Notes: generated by a model from the sequence alone, not told the origin. Shown: positions 32,191 to 42,743, numbered from the stretch's first letter. The stretch: 64,000 nt of DNA from Prochlorococcus sp. AG-347-K18 (GCA_003281365.1 QCCF01000004.1:46835-110834), one strand, 5' to 3'. Numbers and translations are program-made.

Positions 32191-33729
32191 TTGAAAATAC
32201 GCATTAAAGGGTTTAAAAAAACATTAACAGAATTAAATTTTCTTTATTTCACTTCGTTTATTGTTTCACTCTTAGTAATCATTCCAATTTTCAATTTTCT
32301 TCTTGAAGGAGTCCAATATGTTGTAAGTGGGAATTTTTCATTAGGCATTGCTGGGGGAGTAGAGATATTAGAAACTTTAAAAGTTTTAGTACTAACAAGT
32401 TTTTTTGGAGGAGGATTAGGCACTTTAAATGGATGGTTACTTTCAAATTGTGATTTTAAGTTCAGAAAGGTTCTCCGTATTTGTCAACTCATTCCATTAG
32501 CCGCCCCAGCATACCTAATAACAGCTGTTTTGCAGGACTTAGGAAGTATTTTTGGGTATCAAGTAACCGGTTTATGGTGGGGTGTATTAATACTTTCAAT
32601 TTCTACTTATCCATATGTATTCATTCTTGCTAACGAAAGTTTTAATAAATTTGGAGTTAATCAAATCAATGCTAGTAGAGGTTTAGGAGTTGGGCCATGG
32701 AGTAGCTTCTTAAAAATCGCTTTTCCAATGGCGTTGCCAGCACTAATTACAGGAATAAGTTTAATGTGTATGGAAGTAATGAATGAGTTAGGTACATTTG
32801 CATTATTAAATATTCCAAGTATTTCTACAGGTATAGCCGAAAATTGGATAATTGAGGGTAATCCAAAAAGTGCTATTGGACTATCTTTGGTAGCTCTATT
32901 AATAATTTTTACTTTAATTATTTTTGAAAAATTCTCGCGAAGAAAATCAAAAAGGTGGAGTGAAAATCCTGCATCAAAAGATTCTCAAGGGTGGGAATTA
33001 AAAAAAACAAGAGCTTTTTTAGCAATAACAATATCTTTATTCCCTCCAATTTTCTCTTTTGGAATTCCATGTTTTTGGGTTCTGCTCAATATCGATCAAA
33101 TTCAAAAAGGGTTATCTATAGAATTACTTACCCTATCATTCAGGACCATAAGTCTAGGATTATTTACTGCATTAATAACGATGTTATTCTCTTTAATAAT
33201 TTCCTTAGCAAGACGTCCAAATAAAAGCTTATTACTAGGACTAATAACGAACCTTGCGGGAATAGGTTACGCAATTCCTGGAACTGTATTAGCTTTGTCT
33301 TTAATAAGCATTTCTTCTTCAAAATTCAATTTCATTGCTATTTGCTTACTGATTTGGGGTTATCTTGTTCGATTTCTAACTATTTCTAAGGGTTCTATTG
33401 ATTCAAGTCTTGAGAGAATTTCTCCTAGTCTTGATGAAGCTGCACTTGGACTAGGTGAGAATTGGCCAGGAATCATCAAAAGAATTCATCTACCTCTTCT
33501 TCAAGGACCAATCTTTGTAGGATCACTTTTAGTTTTTGTAGACACGATAAAAGAATTACCCATAACCTTTATTATGAGACCATTTGATTTTGATACATTG
33601 TCTGTGAGGATATATCAATATGCTGGAGATGAAAGAATGGTAGAGGCGATATTACCAGCCATTCTTATCATGACTTTAGGCCTTATTGCATCAATTACAT
33701 TGATACCAAGTTTAGAGAAAAAAAACTAA
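32191..33729 (+). CDS. ABC transporter permease, iron(III)-type (two fused permease halves)
   Basis: PLAAPAYLITAVLQDL; ASRGLGVGPWSSFLKIAFPMALPALITGI; DEAALGLGENWPGIIKRIHLPLLQG EAA loops; FutB/FbpB-like. Confidence 0.88.
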   Translation: MKIRIKGFKKTLTELNFLYFTSFIVSLLVIIPIFNFLLEGVQYVVSGNFSLGIAGGVEILETLKVLVLTSFFGGGLGTLNGWLLSNCDFKFRKVLRICQLIPLAAPAYLITAVLQDLGSIFGYQVTGLWWGVLILSISTYPYVFILANESFNKFGVNQINASRGLGVGPWSSFLKIAFPMALPALITGISLMCMEVMNELGTFALLNIPSISTGIAENWIIEGNPKSAIGLSLVALLIIFTLIIFEKFSRRKSKRWSENPASKDSQGWELKKTRAFLAITISLFPPIFSFGIPCFWVLLNIDQIQKGLSIELLTLSFRTISLGLFTALITMLFSLIISLARRPNKSLLLGLITNLAGIGYAIPGTVLALSLISISSSKFNFIAICLLIWGYLVRFLTISKGSIDSSLERISPSLDEAALGLGENWPGIIKRIHLPLLQGPIFVGSLLVFVDTIKELPITFIMRPFDFDTLSVRIYQYAGDERMVEAILPAILIMTLGLIASITLIPSLEKKN

Positions 33730-34682
33730 ATTCTTTCTAATAGTTTTCTTACTAAAAAAGGACAGCTTAACAAAAGATCTGCCGATGTAGAAATGAACCT
33801 AAAATAAATTAAAATTACAAGAATTGTATTTTGGGGAATATTTCTACCAACAAAAAAAAGGAAACAAGCTTCAAAAACTCCAACTCCACTTGGAGCTGTA
33901 GGGACTATTAAGCCTATAGACCAAGATAATGAAAAGATTACTAATAAAAAAATAATATTAAGAGTATTATTCGTATAAAAAGTATTTAGGCAAATATAAA
34001 ACCCAATAAATTTAGATAAGACAAACCCTATTTCAAATAAAAATGCTTTGGTAGGGAAAAAAGAAATTATATTTATTTTCTTTCCAAATTTATCCTTTGA
34101 ATCTGAAAGTCTCAAAAACTCTAATGCTCGTCCCTTAAGAGACTCTAACCTTCTTAATACAAGGTAAATTAATTTCTTATTTAAAAATATTAAAGGCAAA
34201 ATTAAAAAAAGGTAAATTGGTGAAAAAATTACTCCTAGCGATGCTAATAAAAAAGATCCACTCAACATAAAATAAGGCTCTACAAGTGTCGAATAAAAAG
34301 CGATCTGAGAATTACTTATTTTTTTAACAAAATTAAATCTCTCTAAAAAATGCCAAATTCCCCCTGGGACGTATTTAAGACTATTAGTCAAAATATAAAA
34401 CGAAACTAGATTATTTCTTTTACATCTTTTCCCGAACCACATAACTATATATTTCCATGAATAAGCGTTAAGAAAAATACTGAGAACGCAAAATAAAAAA
34501 GATAATAATAAATTTAATCCGTCTTTTTCGAAATTAAAATCCAAAGAAATTTGGTCAATGTTATTAAAAAAATAGAAGGAAAAATATATCAGGCTTGATA
34601 TAAAAAAAATACTTTTTAAAAAACTAAAATTTATACCCTTAAATAATTTCAAATATAATTTAACTTTTGTATTAAAACTCAT
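33726..34682 (-). CDS. UPF0104 / lysylphosphatidylglycerol synthase-like TM protein
   Basis: KYVPGGIWHFLERF; VPTAPSGVGVFEACFLFF; multi-TM. Confidence 0.75.
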   Translation of the reverse strand: MSFNTKVKLYLKLFKGINFSFLKSIFFISSLIYFSFYFFNNIDQISLDFNFEKDGLNLLLSFLFCVLSIFLNAYSWKYIVMWFGKRCKRNNLVSFYILTNSLKYVPGGIWHFLERFNFVKKISNSQIAFYSTLVEPYFMLSGSFLLASLGVIFSPIYLFLILPLIFLNKKLIYLVLRRLESLKGRALEFLRLSDSKDKFGKKINIISFFPTKAFLFEIGFVLSKFIGFYICLNTFYTNNTLNIIFLLVIFSLSWSIGLIVPTAPSGVGVFEACFLFFVGRNIPQNTILVILIYFRFISTSADLLLSCPFLVRKLLERI

Positions 34683-35905
34683 TTCCAGTTTTCAAATGCT
34701 TTAAAGTTTTTACTTGATTCTTCTATTTTTTTTCTTAGAAAATCAGTCGATTTTTTATGTTCTAGTTTTAATCTCAAGACTTCGTCATTTTCTGGTTTGA
34801 TTGTGATTGATCCATCTGGTCTCAAGGTCTGTTTAACTTTTATCTTGCCAAAAGAGGTTAAACATTCTCCTCTTCTTCTAAGTAATTTCCACCTATATTG
34901 GATCCTTTCACGAACACCAATAGTATTGGAATATTCAAACCATAATCTCCTAAAATATTGCCTCTTTTCTTTTGGCAAGATTGCTTGAATAGAAAATCCA
35001 ATTCTATTTTTTTTCATGTTAATTGCTTGATAAGAGACATCATAAGCCCCCTCAATTCTTAGTTTCTCTACAAAATTGCAAATATCTTCAGGAGTCTGGT
35101 CATCAATCCATGCTTCTTGTATAGATATCTCTTCACACTTTGGATTAATTTCTTGATTAATAGAAGATTCATCAAATGAGGTAATTTTATAAACCCTAAC
35201 CAAATTGGGGAATGGGAATTTCAAATTACCAATGCCAACTCCATAAGAATTAATAGAATATTTTGAAGGAAGTTGCAAATAGTCAACTAAATTAGAAAGT
35301 AAAGCAATGCCAGTTGGTGTAGAAAGTTCCCCCTCGATTGAGTCAAAACATGATAAAACTTTAATATTTTTTTTTCTTATTAGCTCTATAACAGCAGGAG
35401 GTGGGACAGATAATTTTCCGTGTTCTGTTTGAACAAAACCCTTTCCCAACATTGGTTCATTGCAATAAACCTTTTTAGGATTTAAATAGTTCAATGCAGC
35501 ACACACTCCTATTATATCCACTAAGGAATCGATAGATCCAATTTCATGAAAATGTACCTCATCAGGTTCAATGCCATGAACTTTTCCTTCCGCAATTGCT
35601 AAAGATTCAAATACTTCATAAATTAATTGCTCTAATTTCTCTTCTAAATTCTTATTTAAAATAAGTTCTTTAATACTTTTCCAATTTCTATTAATTGGGC
35701 TCCTATTAATTTGTTCAACCTTTGCTCTGATACCTCGGATTGAACAACTTTTTGATTCTTTAAATTCAAGATTATAGAGATCCGCCAATCCAAGATCAAA
35801 AAGAGGTTTTTCAATTATATTTTTAGGCACACCTAAGTCATAAAAAGCTCCAAGCAACATATCTCCAGATATTCCAGGGGAACATTCAATAAAAATATCT
35901 TCCAT
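34679..35905 (-). CDS. larC: LarC-like nickel insertion protein
   Basis: IECSPGISGDMLLGAFYDLGVP; DEVHFHEIGSIDSLVDIIGV; ELSTPTGIALL. Confidence 0.88.
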   Translation of the reverse strand: MEDIFIECSPGISGDMLLGAFYDLGVPKNIIEKPLFDLGLADLYNLEFKESKSCSIRGIRAKVEQINRSPINRNWKSIKELILNKNLEEKLEQLIYEVFESLAIAEGKVHGIEPDEVHFHEIGSIDSLVDIIGVCAALNYLNPKKVYCNEPMLGKGFVQTEHGKLSVPPPAVIELIRKKNIKVLSCFDSIEGELSTPTGIALLSNLVDYLQLPSKYSINSYGVGIGNLKFPFPNLVRVYKITSFDESSINQEINPKCEEISIQEAWIDDQTPEDICNFVEKLRIEGAYDVSYQAINMKKNRIGFSIQAILPKEKRQYFRRLWFEYSNTIGVRERIQYRWKLLRRRGECLTSFGKIKVKQTLRPDGSITIKPENDEVLRLKLEHKKSTDFLRKKIEESSKNFKAFENWK

Positions 35906-35958
35906 AAATTTTAGATTTCTTTATTAGTAAAAATTACGATGAAGATCAACTTTTCATT

Positions 35959-36558
35959 TTAATTTTTTTTTGAAAGGTTTTTTTCAATAACTTCACAATT
36001 GATGAGTTTCAAAGTATTTCCATCTCTTATCACATCTAAACTTACGAAACAATTAAGAAGTTCAAGGGGAAGTTCGCCTTTAATAACTAATTTAAAATTT
36101 TTATTTTTATAGTTCTTTAGCTTTGAAACAGAACAGATCTTAATAACAATCTCTTTCTTTTGTATGTTTACGAAGACTAATTCTCCTCTAACAGAAAAAT
36201 AATTATCTTTTAAATCTAATTCCTCTAATAATTTAGAAAAGTTTGTTTTTGAAGAATCATTTTGAAAATCATTTAACCGATAAGGATCCCAGATACCAAT
36301 AACTTGTAAATGCAGATTTTGTGTATTTTTATTTTTTGGATAAACAATCCAAAAATAACTTTTCTTTAAATCAATATGCCTTTTTATAAGAGATAATGCT
36401 TTTCCTAATACTACTGTTTCAATTTTTTCGCCTTTTTTATCAGTTAAATAGCCTCTATTTAATTGCTCATTATCATGGGGGATAAATTTGCTATTGACGA
36501 TTCCGATAGCTCTATACTGAAGTTTATTTGTAACTTTTGGGATTGGATTTTTTAACAT
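35959..36558 (-). CDS. Hypothetical protein
   Basis: 199-aa ORF with coherent reading frame, no recognised domain. Confidence 0.6.
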   Translation of the reverse strand: MLKNPIPKVTNKLQYRAIGIVNSKFIPHDNEQLNRGYLTDKKGEKIETVVLGKALSLIKRHIDLKKSYFWIVYPKNKNTQNLHLQVIGIWDPYRLNDFQNDSSKTNFSKLLEELDLKDNYFSVRGELVFVNIQKKEIVIKICSVSKLKNYKNKNFKLVIKGELPLELLNCFVSLDVIRDGNTLKLINCEVIEKNLSKKN

Positions 36559-36600
36559 ATTAAAAATTTGAAAGATACTTTATCTCATAAAAATATCTTT

Positions 36601-36897
36601 TTATTCCTCCAAACCATTAAAAGACTTTAAAGCATCGTCTATTGCTTCAGATGGATTAGTAGCATCATTTAGAATGTTTTGTCTCCTAATCATTTCAACA
36701 ATTTCAAATGGATTAGTTGGTATTGCTGATTTACTATCGTCTTCTTTAGTGGAGCTTTCAATTTGTAATTCTTCAAATAAATATTCGGCGTTTAGTAAAT
36801 TACCTTTTAGTGAAATTAAGGAAAAAAGAAATATAACTAAAGACGTTGGTTTTGAGAGATTTTTACAAAAATAGATTTTTATTTTATTTATTTTCAA
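36601..36897 (-). CDS. Hypothetical secreted/anchored protein
   Basis: 98-aa ORF with N-terminal hydrophobic segment and acidic mature region. Confidence 0.55.
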   Translation of the reverse strand: MKINKIKIYFCKNLSKPTSLVIFLFSLISLKGNLLNAEYLFEELQIESSTKEDDSKSAIPTNPFEIVEMIRRQNILNDATNPSEAIDDALKSFNGLEE

Positions 36898-36953
36898 AAT
36901 TCTTTAATGCCAAAATTATTTGCTATTTTAATTTTACATATTAGTGATGAAAT

Positions 36954-37799
36954 TTGTTAATAGCTTCTTGGAATGTTAACTCTATAAGATCCAGACTTTC
37001 GCAAACAATAGATTGGATTAATAAAGTCAGTCCAGATGTTCTATGTTTGCAGGAAACGAAAGTGATGGATGATAGTTTCCCTCTTGAACCTTTCGAAAAA
37101 TCTGGATACTCAGTAGAGGTTTATGGGCAAAAATCATATAATGGTGTAGCTATTATTTCGAAAATAAAAGCGGAGAATGTTAAAAAAGGATTCTACGGTT
37201 GTGCAGACTACGATCTAAATATTGAAAGTTTCCTAGATCAAAAAAGACTAATTTCTGCTGAAATAAATGGGATCAAGATAATAAATGTCTATGTGCCCAA
37301 TGGATCTTCACTTGATTCCGATAAATTCAAATACAAAATTAATTGGTTGAATTGTTTAGCCTCTTTTTTGGATGAAGAAGAAAAAAAAGGCGGAATGATT
37401 TGTCTTATGGGTGATTTTAATATTGCACCATCTAACTTAGATATTCATGATCCAAAGAAATATGAAGGAGGAATAATGGCCTCTGATATAGAGAGGAACG
37501 TGCTAAAAAATGTTCTGAAAGGAAGATTAATAGATTCTTTTAGGATTTTTGAAGAAAACACTGGTCATTGGAGTTGGTGGGATTACCGTAATAATGCATA
37601 TGAATTAAATAAAGGATGGAGAATAGACCATATCTACGTTAGTAAAGAATTAACATCAAAACTCAAAAGTTGTGTGATAGACAGCTTACCTAGGGCAAAT
37701 TTACGCCCTAGTGATCACGCCCCAGTAATGATAGATCTTAACTTGAAAGACATAGATACAAATCTTTTTGATGAGGAGGATAATTTTTTCGAAATATAA
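36954..37799 (+). CDS. xth: Exodeoxyribonuclease III (TTG start)
   Basis: IASWNVNSIRSRL; DVLCLQETKV; GDFNIAP; RIDHIYVS; SDHAPVMIDL. Confidence 0.95.
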   Translation: MLIASWNVNSIRSRLSQTIDWINKVSPDVLCLQETKVMDDSFPLEPFEKSGYSVEVYGQKSYNGVAIISKIKAENVKKGFYGCADYDLNIESFLDQKRLISAEINGIKIINVYVPNGSSLDSDKFKYKINWLNCLASFLDEEEKKGGMICLMGDFNIAPSNLDIHDPKKYEGGIMASDIERNVLKNVLKGRLIDSFRIFEENTGHWSWWDYRNNAYELNKGWRIDHIYVSKELTSKLKSCVIDSLPRANLRPSDHAPVMIDLNLKDIDTNLFDEEDNFFEI

Positions 37800-37904
37800 A
37801 TAAAATTTTACAAGTACTTGAAAACACTAGTTAATAAAGAGTTATCTTGACTAATACAAATATATATTGTTATTTCTCAAGAATTAATAATTTACAATCC
37901 AAAC

Positions 37905-37914
37905 TATCGCGATA
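37905..37914. promoter_or_regulatory. 10-bp palindrome TATCGCGATA upstream of hemL
   Basis: Exact palindrome with GC-rich core in a very A/T-rich 217-bp intergenic region. Confidence 0.3.
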
Positions 37915-37944
37915 AAAATATCATAATGTAGAATTTCAATCTGA

Positions 37945-37973
37945 TTGACAAAATTTTTACTTATTTCTAATTT
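37945..37973 (+). promoter_or_regulatory. Candidate hemL promoter: TTGACA, 17-bp spacer, weak -10 TAATTT
   Basis: Consensus -35 at 37945-37950. Confidence 0.35.
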
Positions 37974-38016
37974 AGAACATGACTAAATTTTTCTCAAAGC
38001 TTAATTCATTGCAATT

Positions 38017-39321
38017 GTGACTGACATATTTAATTACACCCAATCTGAAGAAGTTTTTTCAGCCGCTCAGAAATTAATGCCTGGAGGAGTTAGCTCTCCA
38101 GTTAGAGCTTTTAAATCCGTAGGTGGTAAACCAGTTGTATTTGATAGAGTTAAAGGACCTTTCGCATGGGACATTGATGGGAACAGATATATTGACTACA
38201 TAGGAAGTTGGGGACCCGCTATATGTGGGCATGCGCATCCCGAGGTTACTACTGCATTGCAGGAGGCAATCGAGAAGGGTACCAGTTTTGGAGCTCCATG
38301 CGTATTAGAGAATAAACTTGCTGAGATGGTTATAGATGCTGTTCCATCCGTTGAGATGGTTAGATTTGTTAATAGTGGAACTGAGGCATGTATGGCCGTT
38401 TTAAGGCTTATGAGAGCATTCACTGGAAGAGACAAAGTTATTAAATTTGACGGTTGCTATCATGGCCATGCAGATATGTTTTTGGTAAAAGCAGGATCGG
38501 GTGTGGCTACCTTAGGATTACCAGACTCTCCAGGGGTTCCACGATCAACAACTGCAAACACCCTTACTGCGCCTTACAACGACCTTGAAGCAGTAAAAAA
38601 ATTATTTTCGGAAAATCCAGATGCCATTTCAGGGGTGATTCTTGAACCTATCGTGGGTAATGCTGGTTTTATTACTCCTGAGCCTGGATTCTTAGAAGGA
38701 TTGCGAGAATTAACTACCGAAAATGGTTCTTTGCTTGTCTTTGATGAAGTTATGACCGGTTTCAGAATCAGTTATGGAGGCGCCCAAGAAAAATTTGGCG
38801 TTACTCCTGATTTAACCACCCTTGGTAAGGTGATAGGTGGAGGTTTACCTGTTGGAGCATACGGAGGCAAGAAAGAAATAATGTCAATGGTAGCCCCCTC
38901 TGGTCCCGTTTATCAGGCGGGTACTCTGAGCGGAAACCCACTTGCAATGACTGCCGGAATAAAAACTCTTGAGCTTCTCAAACAAGAAGGCACCTATGAA
39001 AAACTTGATGCAATTACATCAAAATTAATTGAGGGTATAATTCTATCTGCGGAAAATAATGGTGTAGTTATCAACGGTGGGAATGTTAGTGCTATGTTTG
39101 GTTTTTTCTTATGTGAAGGGCCAGTAAGGAATTTTAGTGAAGCCAAAACAAATAATGCTGAACTTTTTGGTAAATTGCATAGAGAAATGCTTCAAAGAGG
39201 TATTTATTTGGCTCCAAGCCCTTATGAAGCAGGCTTTACATCACTTGCCCATAGTGAAGAAGAAATTGATAAAACTATTGAAGCATTTGATCAATCATTT
39301 AATTCCATAAAAAATTATTAA
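38017..39321 (+). CDS. hemL: Glutamate-1-semialdehyde 2,1-aminomutase (GTG start)
   Basis: [51 protein letters not shown]. Confidence 0.98.
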   Translation: MTDIFNYTQSEEVFSAAQKLMPGGVSSPVRAFKSVGGKPVVFDRVKGPFAWDIDGNRYIDYIGSWGPAICGHAHPEVTTALQEAIEKGTSFGAPCVLENKLAEMVIDAVPSVEMVRFVNSGTEACMAVLRLMRAFTGRDKVIKFDGCYHGHADMFLVKAGSGVATLGLPDSPGVPRSTTANTLTAPYNDLEAVKKLFSENPDAISGVILEPIVGNAGFITPEPGFLEGLRELTTENGSLLVFDEVMTGFRISYGGAQEKFGVTPDLTTLGKVIGGGLPVGAYGGKKEIMSMVAPSGPVYQAGTLSGNPLAMTAGIKTLELLKQEGTYEKLDAITSKLIEGIILSAENNGVVINGGNVSAMFGFFLCEGPVRNFSEAKTNNAELFGKLHREMLQRGIYLAPSPYEAGFTSLAHSEEEIDKTIEAFDQSFNSIKNY

Positions 39322-39381
39322 ATTATTATTCCTTAACTTAAATTAAGTAATTATGTAATTGATTAAAATTAAATTTCTCAA

Positions 39382-40185
39382 TTATTTTCTACCGCCAACT
39401 ATTACTGGTGGGGTACCTCCCTCTGAACCTGGAAGGCCAGGAACTACTTGTGTGCTTCCATCCCATTTATCGAGAAATAATTTGAAAAGTACCTGATCGT
39501 CAAGGCTTCTGTTTAGTGTTTCATATCTAAGAGCTTCCTGTTCCGCAATTTCAACTTCTGTTTTTGCTCTTAATAACTGTTGGCCAGCTATTTGTTTTTG
39601 TTCAATGGCAGCTCTATATTCTTCAGCAATCTCTAATCCAGTCAGATCTAAACTTTTAACATCTACATAGTCAAATGAATTTAATTCTTGAGCAACCGTG
39701 TCGCCTACTTTTTCAGAAATAACGGCAAATTCCGTAGCAATTGTTTCTAGCTCATATTGGGAAAAAACTGATTTAAGAGCTTTTAGTAAAGATGGCTGAA
39801 CAATTTTTTGATAAACATCACTATTTCTACTAGCAATTGTGGCAAAAATTCTTCCTGCTTCATTTGGCTTAACGGAGTACTTGACTGTAGCTGTTGCTCT
39901 AATAACCTGTAAGTCCTTTGTTAAAGTTTCAAATTTTTCTGGTTGAACTTGAGTTTTAATATCAAATGGATACACAGATTGGATAAATGGAAGTTTAAAG
40001 TTTAAGCCGGCTCTTCTGGAAGGGCCGCTTACTTTACCTAAAGTTGTTACCACTGCAACCTGTCCAGAAGGAACAACAAAGAGGGATTGAGTTAATAAAA
40101 GAAAGCCAGTGAAAGATAATACAATAAATAGTGTTGCAGTACCACCAGGACCAGTTGGTGTGACATTCTTAAAGGATGTTGCCAT
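39382..40185 (-). CDS. Prohibitin / SPFH domain protein
   Basis: PSGQVAVVTTLGKVSGPSRRAGLNFKLPFIQSV; AAIEQKQIAGQQLLRAKTEVEIAEQEA. Confidence 0.93.
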   Translation of the reverse strand: MATSFKNVTPTGPGGTATLFIVLSFTGFLLLTQSLFVVPSGQVAVVTTLGKVSGPSRRAGLNFKLPFIQSVYPFDIKTQVQPEKFETLTKDLQVIRATATVKYSVKPNEAGRIFATIASRNSDVYQKIVQPSLLKALKSVFSQYELETIATEFAVISEKVGDTVAQELNSFDYVDVKSLDLTGLEIAEEYRAAIEQKQIAGQQLLRAKTEVEIAEQEALRYETLNRSLDDQVLFKLFLDKWDGSTQVVPGLPGSEGGTPPVIVGGRK

Positions 40186-40296
40186 TAAAATTTCTTCTTT
40201 TGATTAATCATATTTAATCAAATTAATTAGTGCATTAAAAACATTTAATTAAAATATTTTTTTAATAATTGCAATACATAATATAAGTGGTTGTTA

Positions 40297-40503
40297 CTAA
40301 ATTTTTGATTTAAATTTTTTCAACAACTGCAAATAAAGATCCTCATCTATCTCCCTAATATCATATTCCGAGGGTAGAACCCCATGCTTATACTCATGCA
40401 CCGCCATCCAACAAAATTTTTCTATTTCGCCCATTGAGAAACGCGGATATTCTTTTACTTTTAAAAATAATGTTTGCACTAAAGATTCTGAAAAATCTGA
40501 CAT
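40297..40503 (-). CDS. Small hypothetical protein
   Basis: 68-aa ORF in collinear gene series. Confidence 0.55.
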   Translation of the reverse strand: MSDFSESLVQTLFLKVKEYPRFSMGEIEKFCWMAVHEYKHGVLPSEYDIREIDEDLYLQLLKKFKSKI

Positions 40504-40530
40504 TTTTTAAAATTACTGCTGTTCAAGATC

Positions 40531-41028
40531 TTACCTAAAGTTATTAGCCTTTAGAGGAATGTTCAATGACTCTTCCAATTCATTAATAAGCCTAATTGCT
40601 AGTTGAAGATCATTTTTGCTTTTACTTGATACTCTAAGTGTCTCTCCATTAATACTGACATTAATTTTTTTTATTTGATCTCTAATATTTTTACTGATTT
40701 TTTTTGCTATTTCCTGATTAATACCTTGTTTTAACTGAATAGTCTGCCTTACTTTATTACCACTAACTATTACAATTTCTCCGTAATCAAAAATTTTTAA
40801 AGATAAGTTTCTTTTTATAGCTTTTTGTCTAACGATGTCATTTACGGCATTTAAAGTTAGTTCACTATTAGTAGTGATAATAATATTTTCTTTATCTAAA
40901 TCAACCGAAGTATCTGTTCCTTTAAGATCGTAACGCTGAGAAATCTCCCTTTTTACTTGATCCAAAGCATTTACTAATTCCTGTCTCTCAAAATCAGAAA
41001 TGATATCAAAAGAAAAATTTTCAGCCAT
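40531..41028 (-). CDS. YajQ family nucleotide/RNA-binding protein (UPF0234)
   Basis: SFDIISDFERQELVNALDQVKREISQRYDLKGTDT. Confidence 0.93.
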   Translation of the reverse strand: MAENFSFDIISDFERQELVNALDQVKREISQRYDLKGTDTSVDLDKENIIITTNSELTLNAVNDIVRQKAIKRNLSLKIFDYGEIVIVSGNKVRQTIQLKQGINQEIAKKISKNIRDQIKKINVSINGETLRVSSKSKNDLQLAIRLINELEESLNIPLKANNFR

Positions 41029-41095
41029 CGTAAATTTTTAAATGCAAAATTATTAATAGCATAAATTAGATTTCAATAAATGGAACTTGATTAAG

Positions 41096-41608
41096 TTAAT
41101 CGAAAAATAACAAGCTTACCACCTTTCCCATTTCTTCAGCACATCTACAACTATTTAGCAATGTTTCACTATCGTGAAATGCAAAACATATTAATTGATC
41201 ACACCTAGTAATAATTTCTTGATTACAAAGGCTGCTTGCAAGTGGCAAAGGTAATTCATCATTTTCACTTTTTTCAACTAAATGCATAACCCTTTCAAGT
41301 TGATCCTTTATTTCAGGTATTTGTCTATCAAGACTTTGTGGTAGTAATACAGTCAATAATGATGGATTGATATCTAGAACAGCTCTAATTACCGCAGCAT
41401 TTACACCTTGAGATCCAGATGTGAGAATATTATGTCCCTCCTCTGCTAATGACCTCGCTATTAACTCAATCAAATGGATATCGACGACTGGTACATGTCT
41501 ACTGCCCAAAAAAGCTATCCTCCTTTTCCCATTATTCTGGAGTTTTGCAAGTTCTTGAGCTAAGGCATCAACGCCTTCGGTTACTGGTAGATCTAAGGAG
41601 CGACTCAA
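41096..41608 (-). CDS. SLOG/DprA-like Rossmann-fold protein
   Basis: RIAFLGSRHVPVVDIHLIELIARSLAEEGHNILTSGSQGVNAAVIRAVL; C-terminal CDQLICFAFHDSETLL. Confidence 0.7.
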   Translation of the reverse strand: MSRSLDLPVTEGVDALAQELAKLQNNGKRRIAFLGSRHVPVVDIHLIELIARSLAEEGHNILTSGSQGVNAAVIRAVLDINPSLLTVLLPQSLDRQIPEIKDQLERVMHLVEKSENDELPLPLASSLCNQEIITRCDQLICFAFHDSETLLNSCRCAEEMGKVVSLLFFD

Positions 41609-41633
41609 AATAAAACAGCTACTATATTTGAAA

Positions 41634-42743
41634 TTAGCATTTATCTGAAAAATTGCAGGGAAAATCTATCTTTTCGAGAATTCTTTTTAGATTTACATGC
41701 TCCTGAACTAATTGAACAGCATAAGAAGCCTTAATTGACTCATGAATCCTGACATGACCAAAAGCTTGTTCAATAATTTCCACAGAAGAAAGAGTGTCTA
41801 ATTCCACTTTTAAAATTGGAACCTCCAATTCCTCTGCTCTATGAATCAATTGAGATAAAGGGTCTCCCAAACCAGTCAAAATAAGACATTGCGTTGAAGC
41901 TTCTAGTGCTGCAAGTTGGATATCGGTTCTGTCAGCTCCAGTAACTACAGCCATATTCCGTCTTCTTCTGAAGAATTCCATTGCAGAATTTACACCCATT
42001 GCACCAATGCTTAATGTCTCAACAAGTAATTGATCTTTTTCGGGGCAACATATTACTTGGGCATCTAATCTTCTTACTAGCTCTCCGACAGTGACACTTC
42101 TAAGCAATGGAGATTTTGGCATTACCCCAAATACTTCAATATTCATGTCTTTAAGAGAAGGAATTATTTCGTTTTTAACTTTTTCGACTTCTTGGGGCAA
42201 AACTGCATTTAGTACCACTCCAGCCAAATGATCCCCTAATTGTTTTTTCGCATCAAGTAATGCATCTACGCTTTTACAGTCTTCCCATAAATTAACAATT
42301 AAGACTTTCGCATCTAAAGTCTCAGCTAGTTGTGGGAGACTTAAACCATATATCATTCCCTCGTGAAGACTTCCAGCCGCTTCAAGAATATTTAATCCCT
42401 CAAAATCATCATTAACTAGCCCCTGAATTTGATCAAAACCTTTCCCGGGAAGTAAGTCTTTATTTGAGATTCTTTTTTCTGCAGATATATTATCCAATAA
42501 TCCTACTGAAGAAATTAAATTCTCTTCTTCAATATTTAATGTGGAACCAATAAACTTAACATCATCATCTATTAGACCTTCATAGGACATTGAGGGTAGA
42601 TTAGTAAGTTCGATACAGGTTGCCAATGGTTTACCGATACGTACTTTTTTTTCTCCCTGTAAGATTCTTTTTGCAATCCCAAGAACCAGTGCAGACTTAC
42701 CACTAAATGGTTCACATGAACCAATTAATAATATATCGCTCAT
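41634..42743 (-). CDS. P-loop (BioD-like) plus DRTGG-type phosphotransacetylase-like protein
   Basis: LLIGSCEPFSGKSALVLGIAKRI; central FFRRRRNMAVVTGADRTDIQLAAL. Confidence 0.8.
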   Translation of the reverse strand: MSDILLIGSCEPFSGKSALVLGIAKRILQGEKKVRIGKPLATCIELTNLPSMSYEGLIDDDVKFIGSTLNIEEENLISSVGLLDNISAEKRISNKDLLPGKGFDQIQGLVNDDFEGLNILEAAGSLHEGMIYGLSLPQLAETLDAKVLIVNLWEDCKSVDALLDAKKQLGDHLAGVVLNAVLPQEVEKVKNEIIPSLKDMNIEVFGVMPKSPLLRSVTVGELVRRLDAQVICCPEKDQLLVETLSIGAMGVNSAMEFFRRRRNMAVVTGADRTDIQLAALEASTQCLILTGLGDPLSQLIHRAEELEVPILKVELDTLSSVEIIEQAFGHVRIHESIKASYAVQLVQEHVNLKRILEKIDFPCNFSDKC

